A DNA stretch of 64,000 nt, from NCBI GenBank assembly GCA_023213395.1, contig CM041465.1, positions 207,521,741-207,585,740 of the forward strand, given 5' to 3'. Source of the DNA: Cycas panzhihuaensis (Eukaryota; Cycadophyta). Shown one piece after another: positions 1-13,378 of this stretch. The notes under the pieces are model-generated. The model ran no database searches, had not been told where the DNA came from, and was given only the letters and a program-made list of their open reading frames with translations. Positions within the stretch are counted from its first letter, which is position 1, and every line of letters starts with the position of its first letter. The position numbers were made by a program, and so were the translations under genes.

Positions 1-3000
1 GCATCATTCTTCGCCACAAAGGTTTCATGTGTTATAGCTTTTAGTTAACTTCAAATGAAGTGATGCAAATTTGATATGTGATGTAAACAAGCTCTCTAAA
101 CTTGTTCAATGCTATAAAGAAGTTGATTAGCATGAAGTATGAGTTTCTTTTACTACCATCCTTTACCTTTCGTTATAGGTGATTCATACATTCCCTCACT
201 TGCAAATCATATTGTTTAAGGGTTTCCTTAGGCATCTTCTCTACATTGTCATCTTCTTCTATTAGCATCTCTTTCTACAAGATGTTTGTATCTTCTCGTA
301 TCCTCAAGTTTTGTTCTACCATGTCTACTATACTAGGCACTAATAAACCTCCTCACCTTTATGGCTATTTCCTTCTTCAATGGTTTAATCATATGTCCTA
401 TATTTAACATCTTTATAATTAAGAGTTGTTATTGCAAGGGATACCAAGACACAAGCCATTCCAGGACTTTTCTATTGCATGGAGATTGTCCTGTTATATC
501 TTTTTCTTAATTTTATGAATCCTTAATAACATACATACCCCCCTTTTTTCATCACATATTTTTTCTTTTTAAATAAGATTAAACAAAGAAATAAGAGCAT
601 AATCTCCTTCCAATAATTGGATCAGGCTCTAAATCATCATATATTCACCTCTTCATAGTGCTCTTCATCTAAGATAAATACCATACATATTCATGTTTTT
701 CTTTGCCCTTTTTTATTGCAAATATATGACATCAATATATATATCCATAACACATCCATTCCTACAATCTCAACCCTATGGTGTTATACATTTTTTTAAT
801 ATATAATTATTTTTTGAGTAGAATTTTACCACAAAACATATAATTACAACTACTAAAAAACACCTTTTTAATGGCCTTCTTATGACCTCAAAATTGACAA
901 AAGATCTTAGTTATGGGACATCTGTAAAGGCCTCTAAAATTAGGCTTAAAGACTACGATTTCAATCTTATTTTCCCCCTTTTTTTGAGCAGTGAATTGGT
1001 TGTTTTTGTAGGGTGATCAATTTTGCAATTATGGTTGAACTGCTCCAATTTTTTGCAACAAAAAATAACTTTCAAAAAAGTAATTTTATGACCTTTATAA
1101 AGTCTTGTATGTAAATTTTATGATGACTAGCTACCTGCATTAAGAAATAGGTTACCAAAAACAACTTCTCAATATAAAAAATTATACCATTTGCTTGTCA
1201 TTAACTCTTCATTTCTATAACTAAAATAATAACCTTTATGCATTTAAAAAACTTATCATTAACTTCAAAAATAGCTTTAATATAACTTAGAAAATAGTTG
1301 TAAGCAACCCCAAATATCTTATGAAAATAACAACAAATCAACCCTAAATATGCATTAAAATACATCAATTTATAGTCCTCAAATAGCTTTAAAAAATAAT
1401 TCAAAAAGGTTGTCATGTATGTCACTAAACATGCACTAAATAAGTTCCCAAAAGCATTAAAAAATGTTATAAATAGATGACTATAAACCTAATAATGAAC
1501 AATCATAAATAAATGTGACAGCTTAAAGAATGAAATAATGAACACAATATAGATGAAGTATGCCCAAGGAATAAGCACAATGTAGGTGAAATTTTGACAA
1601 AACATTAAATTATGAGAAAGATCATGTACATACTTATAGAACATTTCACCATATGTGAGGACCCTTAAATATCAATAATTGTGTATTATTACACTTTTTA
1701 AGTTGGCACACAACTTAAAGTGACCATAAATATAAAATATAAATAATCTGTGAGAGAGAGTGAATGGGGTTAAAATATAATTGGATATTACATCCAATAG
1801 TGGAGAGACATCATCCGTCAATATCCTCTAACAAATAATCAACTTCAACTTCTAAATATATAAACATCAATCAACTAATTAGTGGAAGGATAAGAGAGGG
1901 TAAAAGACAACAACATATAATATGCATCATTAATTTCATTTAATTAATTAACAATATGCACATGGGTAGGCTTGGTATTCTGAAGGCTACAAATCCCTAT
2001 GAATTAATGCATCAATCCACTTCATATTAGTACTACGTATTGGATAACATAGAAAATGAGCATGATGTTGTGACTTACTATGGAAAGGCATGATGAAATA
2101 GTGAAATACTTAAAGTGCATTTTATAAGAGTTGAACTAGTGACTATTGACTTAGGAGGTTATTACTCCATCTAACTTGACCACAAATGCTAGCATTGCAA
2201 ATAAAATAAACTCCACATGAAAAAAGAGGTATCAAGCAACATTTAAAACACATTGATACATCTATTGGAAGCCATTGAATGATTCATACCAACACAATTA
2301 ATCCCCTCATTTTTTAATTAATTAACATAATCCTTTTTTCATATCTCACCTACCCTCATAGAATTGACTTAAATTATATCTATAAGCTCATGAAACCATG
2401 ACTACTAGGAAGCATTTCTACTAACCAACCTCTCTTATAGACCTAGTGTTTATGTCATCCTCAAACCAAAAGATTTGGTCAACATCTTTCCCATATACTA
2501 GGATAAACATTTATATAGGGACACGACCATTTGTTGGGGTACATAGGTAACTAGTTGCCATGCCTACTATTTATTAGGAAGTCCCTTGAATACATAGTTT
2601 ATCATCATAGATTATGGATCTAATATTCAAAATTTTTATTTAGAACTAACCTTCAATTTTGAAGTATTTTAAGTTGTCCTTCATTATTTTCTAAGAATTA
2701 TATAGAATATTACTACTATGAATGATTGTATCATCTCATCATCTTCTTTGGAGCCCTGATCTAGTTACTTATTTAAACCAAGGGTTCTAGTTTACCCACA
2801 ACTAAAAGTTCAAGTAACCCACAGCCACACAAGATTTTTAGCTCATCCATAATCGTTACATTATATAAAATCATTTTTGTGTTGACTTACATATAAGAAT
2901 TTGGGCATTTATCCCATAAGAGTATAAAAACAATATTTTAAAAAAGAAGAGAAGATAATGAAAAATAATGAGAATGAGAAGTATCTATATTGTTTCATCA

Positions 3001-4820
3001 ATTGTATCAAGATCATCAATTATCACCTACTACATCTATTATCATCATTATTGCATATTATCATTAAATGAAAAAAAATCCCAACCTAAACTAAGATGGA
3101 AAAAACTCATACGTATAATGATCCTATGATGCTTCTATATCTATATTAACCCACATGGAATCAAAACTTTAACACATTTTGTAATCATATATCAATATTT
3201 GTAAAATACCATCTCCTAAAAGGCTAACATAAAATGATCAGTTGTCTATGTCTGGGAATCCATCAACTATCCATGTATAAAATAAGATTAAGGAAGACTG
3301 ACATCTTTCTCCATATCAACATGCTTGAAATAAAAAAATAATGAAAAAAGAAATTTGATCTAGTAGATTTTGAACTTGACCCTCTTCTAAATCTTTCCTC
3401 CTCTTTATACAATCCATCACCATTATGCTATTATGCTAACCTCTAAATTATTTAGAATAATAAATTCAAAGCAATAAAATTACAAAAAAGAAATGGGATT
3501 TGATCCCAACCCATTTCAAAGCAACTTGCTCTTTTGGCAATCTTTACCATTCGATTAGTCATTAATGACTAAGGCATGCTTCTAATTTGTACATGGTACA
3601 ACCCATGCATTAAACACAAGTGTCAAAAGTTATTACATTGTAAGCTTAAAAATCACTAACTGCCATAAAAGGGATCATGTACTCTTGTGTAATAGTAAAA
3701 TGACTTGAGTTTTTATATATCAAGCTATGTATTATTATTCCATTCTAAGTTTTCCATTTCTCTATATTGAATATACCCTATGTTATTTCCAATAATTTTA
3801 TAAAGCATTATGAATTTTATTGTATAATATGTAATTATGAATGTATGACCAATTATATCATATCAGCTAAACTCCTCTCATCCAATTCACAAAGGAGAAA
3901 TCAAATCACATCCACATGAAACCCAAAGTAAATAATACACAATGGCACTGATCCATAATCAATTTCTTCAATAATTATCAACAATAAGACTCTCCTTGCT
4001 AGTACACTTTTTAATATCATAATACTTTTATACTTGGCATATTTTAAAGAGCCACAACTAATTCTTGTTCTTCTAACTCCTCTCCCATTGAGTTACTATA
4101 ACTAAATCATAACTTGAAAAAAACCCACACAATGAAAATAACCTTATCGTAATAATTATGTAAGAATGTAGCACATAATATTAACATCTTAATGCTACTA
4201 GTTAGAATGTATTAATAGTTACATGCGAAGTGAGGAGAAATTATTTATACTTACAAGTATTATCTGACAATAAATCTGTTGATACATGCACACTCAATGC
4301 ACCAAAAAACTTTAGAGCATGACAACTATTTGTCTTAAAATGCAAGAAGCATTCCTTCAAAAACAAATCATAAAATACACATTAAAGGATACTAAAGGGG
4401 AGTAGAATAGGTTAAGGATCACAAGGGTTTAAGGTCCTATTCCCACCATGCTACTACTAATATTCAACAAAGATATTCTTCAAATAATGCCCTACAATCC
4501 CTTCAAACAATTAAAGGGTTGTCTAATTAGATCCCCATCTTCTATTATGCAATCAAATACAATCAATTATGTGTTAAAATTTTAGTTCTCTAATGGCATA
4601 CAAATATATTTAAAAATATCTTCCCATTGCTTGTTGCCCTCGTCCAAGCATTGGATGTGCTTCTTACTAACATTTTTTGTTAGAAGATAATAGGAATAAA
4701 AGGAGAGCCTATTAATGTATCACCAAGTCTAACAATGAGAGGGGTTCTAATCTCATTCTTAATCCTCCTCATTAACTTAGTGTTTTTATCCATTAATCCT
4801 GAATACCCACGTTCATTGCA
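1..4820. other. AT-rich intergenic DNA, no gene recognised
   Basis: This stretch is strongly AT-rich, with stops in all frames and no domain I recognise. The complement of about 1-360 reads as a charged, lysine- and glutamate-rich stretch broken by stops. It could be an old gag or host exon remnant, but I cannot name it. The open frame at 1201-1425 (minus) is low-complexity Phe/Tyr/Ile/Lys and looks like chance in AT-rich DNA. The segment ends at the left target duplication of Copia-1 (ttgca, 4816-4820). Confidence 0.6.
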
Positions 4821-5154
4821 TGTAAACTATTACAAATTAATTATAATAGGAATGGAGATTTAAGTTAAAAAGATTAACTATCAAATTAACATGAAAATTA
4901 CATTCACATTAATGACAAATCTCTAAGTGAAGTTATCTCTCATTCATTTCAACCATGCATTGTATGTACGTAAATACAAATCCTAAACAAAATTTTATTC
5001 CTAACTAAATAACACATTTTATGTGAGAATTGTAACTCTAAATAATCATCACTCACATATTAATAAAATAATCCTAAAGTTTAATATGTTACAAAACTTT
5101 AAAGGGAGGCTTATAAACTAAGTCATAAGCCATAAATAAACATTAATATTAACA
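4821..5154 (-). repeat. Copia-1 3' LTR
   Basis: This aligns along its whole length with 11601-11932. On the minus strand it begins TGTTAATATTAATG (5154 downward) directly after a short purine tract, and ends at 4821 with the expected CA (tg on the plus strand). Differences from the partner LTR are spread along its length, indicating an old insertion. Confidence 0.9.
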
Positions 5155-5163
5155 TTCATCCTT
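5155..5163 (-). other. Polypurine tract of Copia-1
   Basis: The minus strand reads AAGGATGAA immediately before the TGTTA start of the 3' LTR. This is the position of the plus-strand DNA primer in copia elements. It is short and partly decayed. Confidence 0.6.
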
Positions 5164-5189
5164 AATGTTTATATCATTCTTTCTTACAC

Positions 5190-8100
5190 CTAAACCATTT
5201 TGAAAATTTTAGAATCTTTCACGTGCTAGTGGATTGGTGAAGATGTCAGCTAATTATTCTTATGTTAGCTTATATACCATCTCTATCACATATTTGTAAA
5301 TTATTTCTCAAATAAGGTGATGATGCATTTCAATGTGTTAGGTATAAGTGTGGTACATAAGAATTTTTGTAATCTTTAAAATACTATTATTATCACAGTG
5401 TAAAATAGTTGGTTCCAATTATGGTAGTTCCATGTCCTCTAAAATCTATCGTAACCAAATAGTTTTAGTAATTATTGCAACTACAACCTTGTACTCCACT
5501 TTAATCAAGGATAAAACAACATTTGATTATTTTTTATTGCTCCATATGACAGTAGTTTATCCCAAACTAAAATAATATTTAGAAGTTGACCTTATGTTAT
5601 TTGTATATCCAGTCCAGTCAAAATCTATAAATCCTATTAAATTAAAGTTATCACTATGATGGAAGGTGAGTCCATATAGAATTGTCCCTTTTAAGCATTT
5701 AAGGATTCTTTTTACAACTTTCTAGTGACTCTATTTTAACACTGTCATAAATCTAGATACTGTTCAAACTACAAAAGATATATCATGTATGATAGTAACC
5801 ATGTATATTAGACTTTCCACTTGTTGTTTATATAATATTGAATTAATATTTATTCTACCATTTTTTGCTATTAATTAGGAACCTATCTCCATAGGGGTAG
5901 TTTCAAGTTTATAATCATCTATTCTAAAATTCTTTAGAATTTTCTAAGTGTACTTTACCTACAAGATGAATATATATTCATGCTTTTACCATACTTCCAC
6001 ACCAAGGAAGTACTGTAAAATACCTAGATTCATCATCTCAAAGAAATTACTAAGATCTGCTTTCAAATTTGATATCATTGTAATATCATTACCTCTGATT
6101 ATTAAGTCATTAACATATAACACCACAAATACAATATTATCATTTTTTCTTTGATGTATAGATTTAATTCATATGGAGATCTCTTAATTCTATTATTTAA
6201 ACAGTACTAATAAATCTTCTTATATTAAGCTCTAGGCGCCTGTTTCAGGCCATACAAGGCCTTTTTAAGTTAGCATACTAAATGCTCTTAACCTTTTTCA
6301 ATAAAGCTAAGTGGCTGGACCATGTAGATTTCTTTGTTTAAATCCCTGTTCAAAAATATGCTCTTCACATCCATATGGTGTAGTTGCCAATTGAATTATA
6401 CAGTTATTGCCATAATGATTTGAATGGTATCTATATTTGTAATAGGAGAAAATGTTTCTTAATAGTCAATCCCTTCTAGCTACTTGAAACATTTTGTTAT
6501 AGTCAAGCTTTGTATTTATCTACATATCTATTTGATTTAAACTTTTTCTTATATATCCATTTGTACCTAATTATATATTTGTTAATAGGCAATTTGACCA
6601 AATCCCATGCATGGTTCTTCTTAATAGTTTATATTTTAAACTCCATAGTGTCATTCCACTTCTACTCTTTGATTATTTCTTCAATCATCAATGGTTCAAT
6701 TGCACCTACTAGGCATGCCATAAGAGCCATATTCTCTTGTTCAAAAAGTCATATTATTCATTTTTGATTTCCTTTAGAATCAACTAATAATTTCACAACA
6801 TCCTCCATAATATTTGTGTACCATTTTGGAAGCTTCTTCTTTAAAGAGGAAGGTGATGAATCAAATAATTTTTCTAACTTCAGCTATGGGTTCAACTTTA
6901 GTTCTTCCTTCGATGTCTACTCAGATTTAGCTTCTAGAAATTAAAAGGATATGTTCTCTTATTTAAAAAGTCATATTATTTATTTTTGCTTTCCTTTAGA
7001 ATCAACTAATAATTTCTCAACATCCTCTATAGTATTTGTGTACCATTTTAGAATCTTCTTCTTTGAAGATGAAGGTGATGAATCAAATAATTTTTCTAGC
7101 TTTAGCTCTGGCTTCAGCTTTAGTTCTTCCTTCGGTGTCTACTCAGATTTACCTTCTAGTAATTAAAAGGATTCTAGTTTTGGTTATTTACCTATATTAA
7201 ATAGCTCATATTTAGGTTGAATAATATCATGTGAAATATTGTATTTAGGTGATTCCTTAATCTAATCATCAACCTCAACTAAACCAACATCTTAAGTCTT
7301 ATCTTCCTGAAAAGTAATATCACGAGTTGTATGAACTTTTTAAGTTGACAATATATATACTATATATATTTTTCTTTCCTCAGAATATCTAATAAGGATA
7401 TACTTTGAGTTTTTATCATTTAATTTTTATTAATTTTCTTTTAGAATATACATGTATGTATTACATTAAAAATTTATCAAATGACTTGTAATTGGTTTCC
7501 TACCTGACTAAGCTTCCTCATGTGCTATGTTCCTCACAACCTTTATAGTGCTTCTATTTGTTTGTTATATTATTATGTTCATAGCTTCTTCCCATAGAAA
7601 ATATATAGCATCCTTGTCTTCCATCATCACTCTGGCTTTTTCAAGTAATATTCTATTTGCCTACTCAACAATTCCATTTTGCTGAGGTGTATATGTAGTA
7701 GCAAACTATCTTTGAATTTCATGATATTTATAAAACCAATTTGATTTATTTGAAGTGTAATCTCCATAATTGTTAGTTCACATGACCCTGATATTTTATC
7801 TACTTTCATTCTTTGCCAACTGCTTAAACTATTTGAAGTAAGTGAAGGCTTGTGATTTTTTCCTCAATGGAAAAACTTAAAACTTTTTTTTAAAAGTCCT
7901 CGATGAAAATAATAAAACATCTTGCTCTACATAAGGAGATGATAAGCATTAGTCTACAAATGTCAGAGTAACCTAATCCTAATTTTTTCTTCACTCTCCA
8001 TTCCTAATTTTTTCTTCACTCTCCATGCCTTCTTTTTCAAAAATAACTCTTTGTACTACTTACTAAAAATATAGGGTTCACATAAATAACTTTTATTATT

Positions 8101-9560
8101 AATTAAAGGTAGACCATACACTATTGTTAATTTATGCATCAATTGGAGACTAAAGTAGTTTGAATGATATATTCTTTCATGCCATAATTTCTATTTACGT
8201 GATATAATGAGGAATGATCTCTTTACATAAGAGTATCCTTGTAATTTGTATATATTATTTTCTCTAAGTCATATGGCCACAATCTTGTTTTATTTGTCTC
8301 AGACCATGCACTATTCTTAAGAAAAATATTATAGTCATATCTTACTATTTAATTTCATCAATTAAAACAAGATTCACCTTTAGATTTGGTACGTATAACA
8401 AATTTTTCACATGTCATTTATCATAATTTGGTAAAGTAAATAGTACTTTTCTAATTCTAGTTACCTTTAATGCAACATCATCTCCAATGGTAACTTTTTT
8501 ATTCACTTGCCATATCTTGTTGAACCATTCTAACTTTTCAATTGTATTTTGATGTACCTGAATCAATGAACCATACATCTAGTGCAACAAAACCCATTTT
8601 GTATGCAACAACAAACAACTATACTATGATTGTGTTAGATGTTTTTTCATCTAAGTTCATTATATAACCATGTCTAGATGATCGTTATTGTCGTTGTTAT
8701 TGCTTTTACTTTTGTGGTTGATTCTAAGGTTATTGAGAGTATTTATTATCACTGTGATACCCTCCAAATCCTTCTTAATGTAACCTAACTTCCCACAATA
8801 ATAATATTTAGGTCTATATTATCTCTTTGATGCTTTGGACTTACTTTTTTGAACTATAATTACAAAACGTATATTCTTTGGAATATAAACCTGTTTGCTT
8901 TTAGATTTTGTTGTTAATACTCTAGAAGATTTACCATGTATATACTTCAATTTCTACTCATGTTCTATAAGTAATGATTCCAAAGAACTAATTGTTAGAG
9001 TAGATATTTTGTTAGATAGAGTCAATGTGGTTGTGAAGTCTTTATATTGGAGTGGTAGACTCCTTAGCATATAAGCTATAATTTTTAATCAAGAATAATC
9101 TCCCCAATTGTTAACAATTGATCATAAATTATTCTAATATCTCTTATAAGATCTACTATGTTTCGAGTCATCTTCAATGTGTATAGTTAACTCTCCAGGT
9201 TTATGGCTCTCACATCATCTCTATACTCAAATAGGTTTACACAATCATGTCCAACATCTGCTTTGGTGTAGTAGTATCCTTGATGTTCAAAATGATGTTG
9301 CTAGTAATAAACAAGCTGAGAAATCTAAATGTTATCTATATTTTTGATTGATACTCAATATTAAAGTTAGCATCAGTATTTAATTTATTTTGAAACTCAA
9401 TGATCTCTATAGCATCCTTACTTATTATAGAATTATCTACATATTTTTAGAGATAATTCAAGTGAAACAAACTAAACATTTAATGTTTCTAGATTATGTA
9501 CTTTTTAGGACCTATTAGTTTATCTATAATAATATATGTTATGCTTCCTCTAGAATCCAT
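5190..9560 (-). pseudogene. Copia-1 gag-pol, decayed
   Basis: The minus-strand reading starts at an ATG at 9558-9560 (MDSRGSITY…), followed by a copia gag-like LIGPK segment. Landmarks follow in order. A zinc knuckle at 8769-8812 has its first Cys and His codons changed to Tyr. A protease motif FIDSGT lies at about 8557-8576. The integrase TDNGGEY region lies near 7745-7790 with the Asp changed to Asn, followed by YTPQQNG near 7660-7700. An acidic/lysine linker contains a 222-bp tandem duplication. The RT motif YVDD reads YVND at 6106-6117. RNase H ends with HIEMHHHL near 5310-5335 and ADIFTNPL at 5228-5250. Many stops interrupt the frame. The normal product would be a cytoplasmic polyprotein making virus-like particles and cDNA. 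This copy cannot make it. Confidence 0.85.
6732..7175 (-). repeat. 222-bp tandem duplication inside Copia-1 pol
   Basis: 6732-6953 and 6954-7175 are two closely similar copies in direct tandem, offset by exactly 222 bp (74 codons). They lie in the variable linker between integrase and RT, where Copia-2 also has a Lys/Glu/Ser-rich stretch. The offset keeps the pol frame, so the duplication could have arisen while the element was still coding. The copies have since diverged by scattered substitutions. Confidence 0.85.
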
Positions 9561-11588
9561 TTTAAATTAAAAAAACTATTAAAAATAATTAAAAAACAAC
9601 TAAACAAACACAAAAGTAAAGGAAGAAAGCTATAAAAATCGATAATCTATATGTAAGTAGCTGGTATAATTAATTTTATTACCTTAATATGCTCATAAGT
9701 AACTGAAATATACCAAAAGATATAAAAAAATATTTTTTTATTAAGATTTTATAATGAAATGCTACATATGATTATTACAAGTCATAGATCTTAAAAAATT
9801 ATATTGTGGTATATTTATTTTCCTAAAACAATTTTTGAATCATTTAGTAATAGTTCTAGCTCTCAAAATACCATATGACTAGGGGCTAGCTAGTAAGGGG
9901 CTTCACACTGGACTTCAAAATAAAACCCAATCCAACTTAATGTATCCTAAACTTTAGAAAAAATAAAATATTCTTAACAAAAGTTTGTTTGAGAATATTC
10001 CCTATAGAATATTTAATGAAACAACATAGGTGACGTTGGCACTCTCCACAAATATTGATTTTGCTCACAAATAAAACTTTCTTTTAGTAACTATGCCATT
10101 ATATTTTTAGACTGTCAAATATCAAAATGATAGGTCAATGTCAAGGGTTTGATCACACCAATGATGATTGGGCATGTAAGCAAGTAGTCACCTCCCTCCT
10201 ACATCCTCGTTTTCCTTTCTATGAGGAAATTTTCACTTCTAAGAGAAAATTTTCACTTGTATTATCAAAATCACTTGCATACAACTTGATTCATCCTATA
10301 ATTCACCTAATATCTTAATATGTTAATCCACATCTATATTGAGCATTATTTAGGCAACTTTTTCACCATTTGGTTTCTTAGTTTTTTACTGTTTGGCTTC
10401 CTATGTATCTTCCTACTTCTCTGTTGCCTTTGTAACTCATGTGCGACCCTCTATGAAGATCTTATAGCCTACATGTCAATTTATTCAGCTTTGTTTGATT
10501 GTCTTCTTCCTATGTATCTTCATTTGGGGGTTTAGACCATCCATGACATGGCTCTCTACATGTGAAATTTCACTCTATACATATCACAATCAGATGTTTG
10601 CATCCCTGTTTGATAGGTGACTATCTCATCTTAAGATTTGGGATTCATTTGCTTGATTTTCACCTCTTTGTGTTTGTGGGGTCATACAACACAAGGTGAA
10701 AGTTGCACGTTTGATATTTTTTCAAAACTTTGATTCTTTTGTACAGTTAAAAAACTATACATTATATCTTTTAGAATATTGAAATTTTAATAAACTTTCT
10801 CCTTCTAATATTTATAAACAAGCCCTTCAATATTACATCAAGCCATTTAATATATCATTTGATCATTTTAGTGCTTATTCACTTTAGTCTTCAATGTACA
10901 TTCTTTTGGTCATTTAATATCATGTTTACACTTCAACAGAGGTTTCTTTCTTTTTTCTTTTTAATGCCCTTTATTCTGCAAAGGTTTATTTTGGTGCTCA
11001 CTCTCTGATTTAATAGAGGTATCTGAGGTCTTTCTCTTCCTAAAAAATTGGTTGCATGAGTTTCACTTTTAGCATGTTAGTCCCAACAGTAGGAGCCCTC
11101 TTGCCTATCTACACGTCATTTGTCTAGTCTGCATATGACTGAATTAGCCTGCATGTCAATCTTTTAGCATGGTATATCACTATTAAAAATAATGTACAAT
11201 TTACTCAATAAATTGAGCAAAATTCCTACTAAAAATCACTTAATAAATGCCATATATTAGTGATTTATAGATACATATAAGATACAAAAATAAATAATAA
11301 TAAATCATACTCAGAGGTATGAATGGGTATCTATAATTTATGATATTCATACCATTAAATTTGTCAAACAATCATCTGGAACTTATTAGTAGCTATTCCC
11401 CCTTGAAGAAAATACTAGTTATGTCTACTTGTACTCAAATAATTGTGTTTGAAAACAACCATTATAGAAAAGTATCTTTGCATGAACACTTGCAACCTAC
11501 TTCAATAAACATCCTATAAATTTTGCTAAAAAACTAAATTATTCAACTTCTTAGAATAATAAAACATGTTACATCATCTACAAATCTA
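9561..11588 (-). other. Copia-1 untranslated leader
   Basis: This is about 2 kb between the primer site and the gag start. It encodes nothing I recognise. Open frames on the plus strand at 10127-10318 and 10320-10535 are antisense to the element and low in complexity. Copia-2 has a leader of similar length (once its insertions are removed) and similar A-rich composition, so the length is a family trait rather than an extra insertion. Confidence 0.6.
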
Positions 11589-11600
11589 GTTCTAATACTA
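11589..11600 (-). other. Copia-1 primer binding site (initiator Met tRNA, degenerate)
   Basis: The minus strand reads TAGTATTAGAAC directly at the LTR edge. It differs from the plant initiator-Met site TGGTATCAGAGC at three positions, all G-to-A or C-to-T, as expected of a methylated, decayed site. Confidence 0.8.
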
Positions 11601-11932
11601 TATAAGTTGCTACAAATTAATTCTAATAGGAATAAAAATTTAACTTAATATATTAACTATAAAATTAACATGAAAATTACATTCATATCAACAGCAAATT
11701 TCAAAGTAAAGTCATCTCTCATTAATTTCAACAATGCATTATATATGCATAAATACAAATCCTAAATAGAATCACATTTCTAATTAAATAACACGTGATG
11801 TGAGAGTTGTAACCCTTAATGACTCATCACTCTCATATCAATAAAATAATCTTAAAGCGTAATATGTTGCAAAACTTTAAGGAGAGGTTCATAACGTAAG
11901 TCATGAAATATAAATAAACATTACTATCAACA
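11601..11932 (-). repeat. Copia-1 5' LTR
   Basis: This is the partner of 4821-5154. On the minus strand it starts TGTTGATAGTAATG at 11932 and ends next to the primer site at 11601, where the terminal CA has decayed to TA. This repeat would have carried the promoter. I do not see a clear TATA box that I would rely on. Confidence 0.9.
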
Positions 11933-11944
11933 TCGCGCATGGGA

Positions 11945-12560
11945 TCCTTTCTCATTTATTTCATCTCTTAGACAATAGTCATCAATAAATGGGCTCTTAA
12001 TAATTTACAGGTCATTGGTATGCAAAAGTTGAAGAACCCTTGATTCTTCCTTATTTAACCTTGGCCTCTATTAGATAAGCCATAGGTGCAAGAAAATTCT
12101 AATATAACATTATGACTTAAAATATGGTTATTAGAAGCCCCATTGATTAACGAGAACAAGCAATGAGACCAACAAAGGTGGTGTCTCAAACTTACAAGTC
12201 TCTCTTAAAACCTAAAGAAAGTATAAATCATGCCAAGCATGAAGAACTGTTTGAACCTATTGTAAGCATTCTTAAAGTTGATATTCATAATGAGAATGCC
12301 ATTTCTTCTCTATAATATCCCATTCCATGCTTTTGTATATTGAAATAACATCATCCAAGATGTAACTTTCATTGATAAATTCAATGTCCTTAGGCTTACT
12401 AATCTCTAAAACAATGAACCTAACCCTTTCAAGTAGGGTTTTGAATAAAACTTTATATGAGACATGAGGGAAATTGGTCTCCAATTAATCATTACCTTCA
12501 GAGTTTTTCTCACAAGTTTAATGGTTCCCTTATTAATGGCTTAGATTAGCAACCTATTGT
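11945..12560 (-). pseudogene. LINE reverse-transcriptase remnant
   Basis: On the minus strand, several pieces match non-LTR reverse transcriptase. An INWRPISL-type motif lies around 12470-12495, where L1-like RTs have NWRPISL. A FKNAYNRF stretch near 12245-12275 corresponds to the FEKAYDRV block that carries the first catalytic Asp, here changed to Asn. LAPMAYL followed by GRIKG near 12020-12090 corresponds to the block upstream of the FADD motif. Frameshifts and stops separate the pieces. The FADD block would follow, but the sequence is cut at 11932 by Copia-1, and I could not find the continuation below 4821. Confidence 0.6.
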
Positions 12561-12929
12561 GGATCATTCTTTTATATCTAATTAGTAAGTACGCACATGA
12601 AATCTTTGATTTGTAACTTAAGAGGGTAAGCAAAATTGAATTTAATGCACTTTTTATTAGCAATATATATAATTAAAAAAAATTCATTTTCCCTTGGGGA
12701 CAAGGATATTGATTGTAAGTGTGTGCCAAAAACCATGGGACATATGAGCTATACAATTTATCTCTTAGAAATTCTACTAGATAAAATGTAGGCAAGATGA
12801 TGAAGCTTGACATGATAAGCAACTTAGGCTACCACTAATTCAATATGAATGAATTGATGCCCAAATCAAAAGCACTACACAATTTTGAGTTATAGTAGTA
12901 AACCACCATAGTGTAATCTTTTAGGGTAG
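12561..12929. other. Unassigned AT-rich DNA
   Basis: I see no coding or repeat signal here. The stretch ends at the exact target duplication GTGGA (12930-12934) of the gypsy element that follows. Confidence 0.5.
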
Positions 12930-12934
12930 GTGGA

Positions 12935-13364
12935 TATGATGTTCCTCATTAAGTCAATTATTTTAGGAAAATAAAGAGAAGTTATTAACTATCAAATTGA
13001 TATTTTTAGGAGAGAAATTAGGAAGTCATTTTTAAAGAAAATAAAATAGGGCTATAAATAAAGGAGCATTATTCATTTATAATTAATTTTAGAGAATATT
13101 ATTTAATAAAAAATAATGGCCTAGGGCCATTAGGGCAATATTGTACCAATTGGAAAGAAACCCTCACCTCGAAGAGGGCAATTATTATTGTAATCTCATT
13201 TGATGTTATGATTTATTTTATTATAATCAGCTACTACACTATTCAACTATTATTTAATATGATTATGAGTTATTATTATAAATCAACTTGCGTATGATGC
13301 TCGTTGAGGAATGTATCATGCGAATTGCAATAATTCTTTTGTAAAATTTGTGGGCATCCCCATA
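12935..13364 (+). repeat. Gypsy-1 5' LTR
   Basis: This aligns with 32678-33108. The first 25 bases of both copies line up without gaps. The start reads TATG where the other copy has TGTG, and the end reads CATA where the other has CACA, so both terminal dinucleotide pairs have decayed here. The motif gctataaataaagg near 13052 is a candidate TATA box at a sensible place inside the LTR. Confidence 0.88.
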
Positions 13365-13366
13365 AC

Positions 13367-13378
13367 TGGTATCAGAGT
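13367..13378 (+). other. Gypsy-1 primer binding site (initiator Met tRNA)
   Basis: TGGTATCAGAGT lies two bases after the LTR and matches the plant initiator-Met site at 11 of 12 positions. Confidence 0.85.

Larger units (their letters stand above)
4821..11932 (-). mobile_element. Copia-1: complete but decayed Ty1/copia LTR retrotransposon
   Basis: Two similar direct repeats of 334 and 332 bp bound about 6.4 kb of internal DNA. Read on the minus strand, the order is 5' LTR, initiator-Met-type primer site, a leader of about 2 kb, gag, protease, integrase, RT, RNase H, purine tract and 3' LTR. Integrase before RT is the Ty1/copia order. The flanking pentamers are ttgca (4816-4820) and tcgcg (11933-11937). 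They differ only by changes that CpG deamination would cause, so I take them as a decayed target duplication. The element landed next to or inside an older LINE remnant. Copia-2 (44336 onward) is the same family: LTRs of near-identical length, a similar TGTT…TTAATGTTTAT start and the same long leader. Stops throughout make it non-functional. Confidence 0.9.

Noticed and set aside
10127-10535. Two adjacent plus-strand open frames, the second strongly hydrophobic
   Set aside because: They lie antisense in the Copia-1 leader, without homology or splice signals. Chance frames.
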